A DNA stretch of 12,599 bases from Baffinella frigidus (lineage: Eukaryota > Cryptophyceae > Cryptomonadales > Baffinellaceae): positions 608,365 through 620,963 of the forward strand of contig MU646342.1 in NCBI GenBank assembly GCA_026770585.1, in the 5' to 3' direction. Below the pieces are notes generated by a model, which was given only the letters and a program-made list of their open reading frames with translations, ran no database searches and had not been told where the DNA came from. A program made the position numbers and the translations under genes. Shown in pieces: positions 6,744 through 12,599 of the stretch. Position 1 is the first letter of the stretch. Every line of letters starts with the position of its first letter.

Positions 6744-6966
6744 CAGGGGTGCCTCGCTTATCCCCTAAGTGACCAGTAGGCTCATACGCCCTACGGTAGG
6801 GCCCTAGGACCAGCCTAGGACCTCAGGCCCCCAAATTTGGAGGCCTGGTCACTGAAGGGATAAGAACCCCCCCCCCCCCCCCCTAGGACCCTACAGTAAG
6901 CCTATGCCTACGGACCTGTGGTGGTCCTAGGCGCGGCGGCGGTTTCGTATGAGCGAGGTACCCCTG
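6744..6966. mobile_element. CAGGGG foldback family, copy 2, interrupted
   Basis: It starts after TA with CAGGGGTGCCTCGCT, is interrupted by a 100-bp foldback (6761-6860), resumes with AGAACCCCCC and ends AGCGAGGTACCCCTG before TA. Without the insertion and its TA duplication it is 121 bp, close to the 117-bp intact copy. Confidence 0.85.
6761..6860. mobile_element. 100-bp foldback family, copy 2, nested, TA on both sides
   Basis: The ends TCCCCTAAGTGACC and GGTCACTGAAGGGA are imperfect inverses flanked by TA at 6759-6760 and 6861-6862. Its inner hairpin is a different palindrome from copies 1 and 3 (CCCCCAAATTTGGAGG). Confidence 0.88.
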
Positions 6967-7007
6967 TAGGTCCTTCAGGAATGAAATGCTCGCAACATAG
7001 GCGCATA

Positions 7008-7124
7008 CAGGGGTACCTCGCTCATAAGAAAGCGCCGCCCCCCTAGGACCACCATAGGGCCCTAGGCATAGGCCTACTGTAGGGTCCTAGGGGGGGGCGG
7101 TTTCTTATCAGCGAGGTACCCCTG
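7008..7124. mobile_element. CAGGGG foldback family, copy 3, intact, TA on both sides
   Basis: CAGGGGTACCTCGCT and AGCGAGGTACCCCTG are perfect 15-bp terminal inverses, continuing imperfectly through ATAAGAAA/TTTCTTAT. The flanks are TA. This copy is the best model for the family. Confidence 0.88.
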
Positions 7125-7175
7125 TAGTCCTTATTCTCGAGGTGTAGGTACTCATCTACAGTGTGCCTGACCTCT

Positions 7176-7365
7176 CTACTGCAAAGCCACAAGGGACTTC
7201 TCAAATTCCTGGACACGACACTAAAACTATTTGTAGGTTGCCTTTTGACGAATTTTGGTCACGTCCTCAAGGTAGAAATTGCCTTTTGAGGGGGAAATGG
7301 CTCCAAAGTAGCGGACACCAGAGTGTCCGCTACTTTTTGAGACTTCCCCTGTGGCTTTTCAGTAG
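7176..7365. mobile_element. 190-bp foldback with possible CTCT duplication
   Basis: The left end CTACTGCAAAGCCACAAGGG is inverse to the right end CCCCTGTGGCTTTTCAGTAG with few mismatches. CTCT flanks both sides (7172-7175, 7366-7369). Near the right end is a perfect 14-bp hairpin, AAAGTAGCGGACAC with loop CAGA (7305-7336). The open frame across it shows no family features. Confidence 0.75.
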
Positions 7366-7386
7366 CTCTGGGTCCTGCTCAGCCTC

Positions 7387-7439
7387 GGGGGGGGTGCACA
7401 CATGGTGGCCGTGTTGGTAGTAATAAAGGTCTCTCTCGC
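7387..7439. repeat. Direct repeat, copy 1 (G-run, GGCCGTGTTGG, AAAGGTCTCTC)
   Basis: A G-run, then TGG(C)GGCCGTGTTGG, then AGTAATAAAGGTCTCTC. It recurs at 7632-7680. The two copies flank the foldback at 7444-7604 and end in a short TC tract. Confidence 0.75.
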
Positions 7440-7443
7440 CTCC

Positions 7444-7604
7444 CCACACAAAGGGCTACGAAGGGATTGTCGGGCACTCAGTGCCCGAGTTTCCGTTACC
7501 TTGTCCGTAGGAACCCCCCTATGCCCCTACGGGTTGCCTACCGTAGGGTCCTAGGTCTTATCGCTTAGGGGTTATTCAAAATCCCTTCGAAGTCCGCTGT
7601 GTGG
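7444..7604. mobile_element. 162-bp foldback family, full copy e
   Basis: The left end CCACACAAAGGGCTACGAAG is inverse to the right end CTTCGAAGTCCGCTGTGTGG. Inside, CGGGCACT/AGTGCCCG forms a local stem where the other copies have GGCC-type text. Length is 161 bp, against 162 at 4611-4772. Confidence 0.85.
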
Positions 7605-7631
7605 CTCGTCGTCCCTGCTGAAACACACAGA

Positions 7632-7680
7632 GGGGGGGGGGGGTATGGCGGCCGTGTTGGCATCAGTAAAGGTCTCTCGC
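7632..7680. repeat. Direct repeat, copy 2
   Basis: It matches 7387-7439: a G-run, GCGGCCGTGTTGG and CAGTAAAGGTCTCTC. Together the pair may be the remains of a segmental duplication around the foldback between them. Confidence 0.7.
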
Positions 7681-7698
7681 TAGGTGACCCGACCGATA

Positions 7699-7798
7699 TC
7701 CCGTAAGTGCCCAGTAGGCGCATACGCCCTACAGTAGGGCCCTAGGACCTGCCTAGGGCTTCCACGGGCGATTATTCGCCCGTTGGGCACTTAAGGGA
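7699..7798. mobile_element. 100-bp foldback family, copy 3, TA on both sides
   Basis: The ends TCCCGTAAGTGCCC and GGGCACTTAAGGGA pair; TA flanks at 7697-7698 and 7799-7800. Both arms carry GTGCCC/GGGCAC where copy 1 carries GTGACC/GGTCAC, so pairing is kept. The inner hairpin CGGGCGATTATTCGCCCG is the same as in copy 1. Confidence 0.88.
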
Positions 7799-7804
7799 TA
7801 TGAC

Positions 7805-8200
7805 TCACCCTTGGAGCCCTTTTCCCCTGAGGCGGGCCCGTCCAGGACCCGGTCCTCACACGACAGCGTGTGTGCTCGTGGCGTGCTGTGTGAACGCTAC
7901 ACCTCTCTTAAGTGAATCTACTTCGGAGGCCTAAGCGAATCTTCCATTAGGGGGCAGTCCATCGCGGCTCGAAGGGCACTTAATGACGCAAGGTTATGAG
8001 AACGCCATGGCCCCTCTCATATTTAGCCTCCCTGTAGGAGGTGGAGTTATAATCCATCCGGAAAATGCTCGAATGAGCGGCCGACACGGGGTACAGTAAT
8101 GGCACAATGCGCAGCATGTGCGACACTGACGCTGGTTGTTTGGCAATAAATCATCAATCTCTCTTTAGCCTCCCCTCGCTCACGCCTCGGTTGCTCTTCA
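7805..8200. other. Interval with no recognised feature
   Basis: I see no convincing exon, RNA gene or element here. A weak local palindrome (TCACACGACAGCGTG against CGTGCTGTGTGA, near 7856-7893) is the only structure noticed. Confidence 0.6.
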
Positions 8201-8304
8201 CAGGGGTACCTCGCTCAGAAGGAACAGCCCCCGCCCCCTAGGATCACCGTAGAGCCCTAGGAATAGGCCTTCTGTAGGGTCCTGGGGGAGGGGCGGTTTC
8301 TTGT
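8201..8304. mobile_element. CAGGGG foldback family, copy 4 (diverged, right end missing)
   Basis: It starts CAGGGGTACCTCGCTCAGAA and has the core TAGGATCACCGTAGAGCC and GGCCTTCTGTAGGGTCC. It stops at GCGGTTTCTTGTAC, before the expected AGCGAGGTACCCCTG end. Confidence 0.75.
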
Positions 8305-8479
8305 ACTTTTAAAAGTGGGCAATTGTGTAGTAACTATCTTTGATTGGTCACGTAACTATGCGAAATTAGCACAGTCACGAGGTTGGAATACCCGATCCTG
8401 GTACAAATCATTACAACCCCACATGTAAATAGGTTCCTCCACATTCTCGAGTGGCATCAAGGTTTAAGAAAAGAAAAAA

Positions 8480-8540
8480 CCTTGCGGAAAAGTTGACAGC
8501 CGTTGGCTTGAATCCTGCAGGAGTTGACTTTTGATTGAGG
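8480..8540. repeat. 60-bp direct repeat, copy 1
   Basis: CCTTGCGGAAAAGTTGACAG continues through GCCGTTGGCTTGAATCCTGC to GAGTTGACTTTTGATTGAGG. It recurs almost unchanged at 9066-9127, next to different sequence on both sides. The ATG-opened frames crossing it on the minus strand show no conserved domain. Confidence 0.85.
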
Positions 8541-8578
8541 CGCCTCAGCTGACTGGTCTCTTGGTCAAATTTAGCCGG

Positions 8579-8799
8579 TTTCACTTTTCTCGACGGTTCT
8601 GGATTCCTCATCACGCCCTCTCCAAACCCACTCGAAGAAACATCTCGAGCGGAGTACAGGAACATGCCGAAAACTCGCCTTGTTCGTGGAAAGTTGACTA
8701 AAACGGTGGGCCTGTTTTCGGGCCTCTGGCGCCCTATATTCTATGAGCGGGTTTGAAGAGGGAATCATGGGGATTCCAGAACCGTTGAGAAACGTGAAA
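8579..8799. mobile_element. Foldback, about 58-bp arms
   Basis: The left arm 8579-8637 (CTCGACGGTTCTGGATTCC inside) is inverse to the right arm 8742-8799 (GGATTCCAGAACCGTTGAG inside), with about 100 bp between. The motif CAGCTGACTGGTCT lies just outside the left arm at 8546-8559. Confidence 0.8.
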
Positions 8800-8904
8800 G
8801 CGGCTTTCTGCGTCAAAAGTTACAGCCCAGAGCGTCCCACGGTGGACCTGACGGGCCCGCCTCGGTACCCCAACAATTGCCGCACCCTGAATATCTCATT
8901 CCAT

Positions 8905-8995
8905 GCAGAGCGTAACCGGGTAGTTCCAATAGGCAAGTTTCTTAAAATTTCGAGGGCTACAACTTTGCGATAGGAACCGCCCGGTTACGCTCTGC
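8905..8995. mobile_element. 91-bp foldback
   Basis: GCAGAGCGTAACCGGG (8905-8920) is the exact inverse of CCCGGTTACGCTCTGC (8980-8995). Pairing continues imperfectly through GTTCC/GGAAC. Confidence 0.82.
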
Positions 8996-9065
8996 AGGTA
9001 AACATGTTCCTACACAAAAAGGCCGATTGGGGCCCCCTCCTAAATCGAGGTTTTTGAAGAAAATC

Positions 9066-9127
9066 CCTTGCGTAAAAGTTGACAGCCGTTGGCTTGAATC
9101 CTGCAGGAGTTGACTTTTGATTGGAGG
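9066..9127. repeat. 60-bp direct repeat, copy 2
   Basis: It is near-identical to 8480-8540, differing at CCTTGCGTAAAAG (T for G, one base) and in having an extra G in ATTGGAGG. Confidence 0.85.
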
Positions 9128-9214
9128 TTCCGGTGGACGCCTCGAAGAGCGCTGCGCACCGAGACAAAAGTCGAGATTGGGACGTCTCAAAGCAAAAGTG
9201 GAACCTCTGTTAAT

Positions 9215-9413
9215 CTTAGTATACGTTGTATACTTGGTGATATACGACTCTGGGTAGGTGACCTTTCGACATCTTCTTGTCTCGTGTCGCCTCCCCCGAG
9301 GTAACAGTGGATATTTCAGCTGACTGGTCTCTGGGAGGCGACACGCGAGAGCAGAAAGATGCTCTAGAGAGTCACCTACCCAGAGTCATATCACCGAGTA
9401 CAACAGTATGAAG
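9215..9413. mobile_element. 199-bp foldback upstream of the cysteine-rich gene
   Basis: Arms of 75-80 bp pair imperfectly: GACTCTGGGTAGGTGAC with GTCACCTACCCAGAGTC is exact, and GTGTCGCCTCCC with GGGAGGCGACAC is exact. AAT flanks both sides (9212-9214, 9414-9416). The loop contains CAGCTGACTGGTCT, which recurs at 9421. It ends 124 bp before the ATG of the next gene, so it may lie in the promoter or 5' UTR. Confidence 0.82.
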
Positions 9414-9537
9414 AATATTTCAGCTGACTGGTCTCTTGGTCTAAATTAAGGGGGTTGCCTACAAAAAGAGGGTTGCATCGGCCGGAATTCAGGAATTATC
9501 CTCTGCAAACCCTGCAAACCTTACAGCCGCAAGGAGC

Positions 9538-12407
9538 ATGGCTGCCCGCAAGCGGGGCGCCGCCACGCACCCCTCTGTCGCAGTCTTCCTGCTCCTCTGC
9601 GCCGCGGCGCTGTCGGACGTCGTTGGCGCAAGGGAATGCAACAAGTGTACGTGCCCCGACGGGCCGGAGAGGTGAGGCGACCCCACCGTGACCTCACACG
9701 TGCGCAACGTTGGTCTGCCGCAGTGCGCCTGCTAGCCCGGAGGCTCGGTTGGTGCGCACAGGTTCCCCTCTCTTTCTCATCATCGCGAGGCCTTCGTTGC
9801 GCGCCGCCATGAAGGGCGACGAGCGAGAGGAGGCCTTGTAAGACCTCATGGGTCGTAGGCCCCAGTGTGACCTCCGAGCGATGTGCGATGCAGCCTGTCT
9901 TGGCGCGCCTGCTCGCCAGGAAGCTGGGCCGGTGCGCACAGATCCCCCTCTTTCGCGTTCCACGACGCCCTGACCCCTCATCCTATCGTGCAGGTGCATC
10001 TGCGTCAAGCCCGAATTTCTGACAGAAGATGGTTGTGACATTTTGTGTCCGCGGTGTGTCCCGCCTGCCCTCCCGCACGCCCCCTCCTCCAGAGCCGCCG
10101 CCGCCTGCCTGACTGTGCCTGCCACGCGCTAGAATTGGCTGGGAGAGGGCGGTCAAGCAGAATCTCACGTGTCCCCCCCCCCCAACAGCAACAACTGGTG
10201 CGGAGGGCCGTGGGACAGCACCTACCCGAAAACCTCAAGGCCGTCGGGGGCATCCGGCAAGCCCTTTCCTCTGCACCCTTGCCCGGGGGAGGGGCACCCG
10301 TGGGCTTCTGTTTCGGAGCTGGGTTCAACAGAGATAAGCAACTGCAGTTGTCAAGTATGCCCCGCCGGCCCTCACGCACGCCCCATCCTCCAGAGCCGCC
10401 GCCGGCAGCATGAATGTGCATGCCAGGCAGAGATGCGCTGCATGCATGGGCGTAGGTGGCACGATAGGCATGGCCTTGGCTGGGTGCGTGCTCTGGTCTG
10501 ACGCCCCGTCCGCTCTCGCAGGCGATGTTCTACGGAGTCGACGGGACGTGCTTCTCCTGCCCCGGCGTCTCCTCTTCTTTGCCGAAAAGCACCAGCATCA
10601 CGAACTGCTCGTGCCCCGTGATTCCCCTCCCGCGCACCCGAACGGATTATTTGTACCCTGCGTGATAGGGTGCAATTCTCGACGGGGAGTGCCTCTCCTG
10701 CCCCGGCATCGCTCTGCCCAAGAAGGGAAGCAAGACCAAGCGTCTGCCCGGTAAAACCCGTCTCCGCGCCCTCCCGCGCACCCGCAAAAACTATTTGGAC
10801 CCAGCGTGATAGGTTGCAATTCGTGATCTCACGAATTGCGCCCCCTCCGTATCACCTCCACAGCCGCCGTCCCCGTGTCTGCCTGTGCCTGCCAGGTGGG
10901 TACACGTTGACTACTGAGGCAGGTGGCACGATGGCCTCGGCCTCGGGAGGGTTCAGTCTAAGAAATTTGCACACAGAAGAATGCTTGCATTGCCAAACAG
11001 CGTGTTCTCTCTCCCCGTGGGACCGCACCTAGCTCTGCCTTAGTCGGGTGGACTGATCTTCTCAAGGCCTTGGCTGGGTGCGTCCAGTCGAGCAACACTC
11101 ACACACGTGTCCTCCCGTGCACCCTTAAGGATTATTTGGACCCAGCGTGATAGGGTGCAATTCCCTCTCTGCTCATCCACGGAGCCCCAACCCCCCAAGC
11201 AGGCAGGGCGGTTCGGGGAGAACAGGACGGAGTGCCGCCCCTGCAAGAAAGGGCAATTCAAACTCACGATCGGCGATGCGAACTGTACCAAGTGCAAGAT
11301 CGGGTTCTACAAGGATTGGCGCGGAGTCGGGGAGTGCCGTCGCTGCGAAGCGGGAACAAACACGACTATCAAGGGCAGCACCAACTGCTCCTGCGCGGTC
11401 ACTCTCCCTTCCCCTTTCCCTCCTTCAACCCTCCTCGCCCAGAGTCGCTGTCGCCGTGTCTGAGTGTGTGTGCGAGGTGGGCAGTCGCCTCTCCGACTCT
11501 GCAACAACGGTTGGTACCTGCGTCAACCTCTGGCCCGCCGTCTGATCGTGAGCACTGCACCCTCACCCCACTCCGCCCCCCCCACTGAAACAGGTTGGAC
11601 ACCATGGTTCGAACGCCACGGACTGCGCCCCGTGCGCGGTTGGGTTCTTCAAGGACTCCGTAGGGTTCGGGGCGTGCCGTCGCTGCGAAGCGGGAACAAA
11701 CACGACTATCAAGGGCAGCACCAACTGCTCCTGCGCGGTCACTCTTCCTTCCCCTTTCCCTCCTTCAACCCTCCTCGCCCAGAGTCGCTGTCGCCGTGTT
11801 TGAGTGTGTGTGCGAGGTGGGCAGTCGCCTCTCCGACTCTGCAACAACGGTTGGTACCTGCGTCAACCTCTGGCCCGCCGTCTGATCGTGAGCACTGCAC
11901 CCTCACCCCACTCCGCCCCCCCCACTGAAACAGGTCGGACACCACGGTTCGACTCCGACGAATTGCGCCCCGTGCGAGGCAGGGTTCTTCAAGGACTCCG
12001 TCGGGTTCGGGACCTGCACGCCGTGTCCCGAGGGGCAATTCCAGAACGCGACTGGTGAGGCGCTCTGCAGGATGTGCCCTCCCGGGTCAACGAACCACGG
12101 TTCGAACGCGACGGACTGCGCCCCGTGCCCGGTGGGGTTCTTCAAGGAATCCTTCGGGGTGGGCAATTGCACCCCGTGCGCGGCGGGGTCTTTCAAGGAC
12201 TGGGTCGGGGCGGGCACGTGCAGCCTCTGTCCAGCCGGAGAGAACACTGCTCTGCTGGGGAGCACGAGCGAAGGCGCATGCGTGGCCGAGGAGTTCGACA
12301 TGCGTTTGACCAACTGCCAAGGTGGCGGCCCCTCTGTTGCGTCACCTCCATCATGCGCAAGGCGTGAGCTTACGCTGAAGGAGGACTCTTTTGGATGCGA
12401 CTCTTGA
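9538..12407 (+). CDS. Secreted cysteine-rich protein with ephrin-receptor-like (GCC2/GCC3) repeats, nine-exon model
   Basis: Modelled exons: 9538-9671, 9994-10053, 10189-10354, 10522-10617, 10669-10750, 10896-10922, 11207-11397, 11594-11737 and 11934-12407 (1374 nt, 457 residues). All introns are GT-AG and every phase matches. The start MAARKRGAATHP followed by the hydrophobic VAVFLLLCAAAL and VVGA is a signal peptide. The rest repeats patterns such as CSCPG, GSTSITNCSC, NCTPCAAGSFKDW and CPVGFFKES: Cys pairs spaced C-x2-C with G-F/Y and G-S-T turns, as in ephrin-receptor-like domains. N-glycosylation sites (NRT, NCT, NTT, NAT) suit an extracellular or vacuolar protein. No transmembrane segment is seen within the window. 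Exon 9 could instead end at CCAAG|GTGGCG (12321), in which case the protein continues past the window. Exons 5 and 6 are the least certain; exon 5 lacks the usual C-x-C ending. The ligand or role cannot be inferred. Confidence 0.72.
10045..10135 (+). repeat. Intron 3'-end module, copy 1 (CCTCCAGAGCCGCCGCC, TGCCTGCCA)
   Basis: CGCACGCCCCCTCCTCCAGA and GCCGCCGCCGCCTG lead to TGTGCCTGCCA within intron 2. The same module occurs in intron 3 (10372-10422) and before exon 6 (10847-10895), where its CCTGCCAG is the modelled acceptor. A related module precedes the cryptic exons at 11477 and 11817. Confidence 0.7.
10423..10452 (+). pseudogene. Decayed copy of exon 6 in intron 3
   Basis: It follows CATGCCAG and is followed by GTGGCACGAT, the same flanks as exon 6 (10896-10922: CCTGCCAG and GTGGCACGAT). 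The interior (GCAGAGATGCGCTGC and on) has lost the reading frame similarity. This supports exon 6 plus flanks being a duplicated module. Confidence 0.55.
10640..10680 (+). repeat. Acceptor module TTTGTACCCTGCGTGATAG, copy 1
   Basis: CGCGCACCCGAACGGATTAT then TTGTACCCTGCGTGATAGGG and TGCAATTC. It provides the modelled exon 5 acceptor (GTGATAG). Copies at about 10774-10822 and 11110-11162 read TTGGACCCAGCGTGATAG and the same TGCAATTC, but lack a continuing Cys-rich frame. Confidence 0.75.
11110..11162 (+). repeat. Acceptor module TTGGACCCAGCGTGATAG, copy 3
   Basis: CCTCCCGTGCACCCTTAAGG, ATTATTTGGACCCAGCGTG and ATAGGGTGCAATTC match the exon 5 acceptor region. It lies within intron 6 and is followed by non-coding text. 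Copy 2 is at about 10774-10822. Confidence 0.75.
11477..11509 (+). other. Cryptic 33-nt exon in intron 7
   Basis: TGCGAG precedes eleven codons reading VGSRLSDSATT, then GTTGGT. It is phase 0 on both sides, so inclusion between exons 7 and 8 keeps the frame. It starts with VG like exons 8 and 9, and its upstream region resembles that of exon 6. An identical copy sits at 11817-11849. Whether either is spliced in is unknown. Confidence 0.4.
11817..11849 (+). other. Cryptic 33-nt exon in intron 8
   Basis: This is identical to 11477-11509 through the 340-bp duplication, with the same phase-0 flanks between exons 8 and 9. Confidence 0.4.
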
Positions 12408-12416
12408 CAACATCCC

Positions 12417-12599
12417 GCCCTCCAAACCCCAAACTCCACACCCCACACCCCAAACCCCGAACACGGAACCCCAAACCCCAAACCCCAAACCCCAAACCCC
12501 GAACCCCAAACCCCGAACCCAATCCCCCAACCCCAAACTCCAAACCTCACACCCCACACCCCACAACCCGAACCCCGAACCCCGAACCCCAAACCCCAA
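12417..12599. repeat. AACCCCA/ACCCCAC minisatellite
   Basis: 7-nt units AACCCCA, ACCCCGA and ACCCCAC run to the window edge. The same unit family fills 5000-5390. The long minus-strand frame through it (repeated FGVWG residues) is a translation of the repeat, not a gene. Confidence 0.93.

Larger units (their letters stand above)
11334..12013 (+). repeat. 340-bp tandem duplication (exon 3' end + intron + exon 5' end)
   Basis: 11334-11612 aligns with 11674-11952 at an offset of exactly 340. Exon ends 11334-11397 and 11674-11737 are identical over 64 nt. The introns, 11398-11593 and 11738-11933, differ at 2 of 196 positions (11406/11746 and 11460/11800). The exon 5' parts that follow differ at about 12 of 80 positions. 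Confidence 0.92.

Noticed and set aside
8411-9190. Minus-strand frames of 60-84 codons sharing the peptide KSTPAGFKPTAVNF
   Set aside because: The shared peptide comes from the 60-bp direct repeat at 8480 and 9066. The frames run across foldback arms, and similar text on both strands points to repeats rather than coding.
10005-10421. Overlapping long frames on both strands in the GC-rich introns
   Set aside because: GC-rich DNA has few chance stops. The spliced model with matching phases and cysteine spacing explains the region better.
11903-12599. Long minus-strand open frames with repeated FGVWG/GFGVWG residues
   Set aside because: They are translations of the AACCCCA minisatellite joined to the antisense of the cysteine-rich exons; the + strand there has a spliced, phase-consistent gene.

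Overview
The window is eukaryotic nuclear DNA. Short exons sit between GT-AG introns, there are long microsatellites, and there are repeated blocks of AACCCTA/AACCCTG/AACCCCA, variants of the plant- and alga-type telomere repeat. No bacterial-style operon or long open frame is present. A repeat-rich protist alga fits best (a prasinophyte green alga such as Cymbomonas, a chromerid or a dinoflagellate); I cannot choose between these from sequence alone.

Region 1 (about 1-5807, + strand): the 3' part of a gene whose spliced product reads as the C-terminal microtubule-binding domain of SKA1, a kinetochore protein. Four exons (ending at 489, then 1677-1745, 3194-3284 and 5727-5807) join with matching phases into one frame that ends at a TGA. 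Each exon is accompanied, nearby and in order, by partial or decayed copies of itself: exon A twice, B four times, C about nine times, D four times. The copies lie among telomere-like blocks, (TA)n, (TAA)n and (TC)n tracts, and foldback elements.

Region 2 (about 5808-9537): no convincing gene. It is a cluster of short palindromic, MITE-like elements in at least seven sequence groups. One group is exactly 100 bp in all three copies; two copies are flanked by TA on both sides and one of these is nested inside another element. Hairpin stems differ between copies by paired changes that keep base pairing.

Region 3 (9538-12407, + strand): a nine-exon gene, modelled here, for a secreted cysteine-rich protein of 457 residues with a signal peptide and repeats like the ephrin-receptor-like (GCC2/GCC3) class. 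A 340-bp tandem duplication gives two introns that are 99% identical, although the exon sequence just downstream differs by about 15%. A minisatellite of AACCCCA-type units fills 12417-12599.

The two genes have no evident functional link. What they share is a mode of growth: repeated duplication of exon-plus-splice-site segments. All gene and family names come from motif recognition; no search was run.
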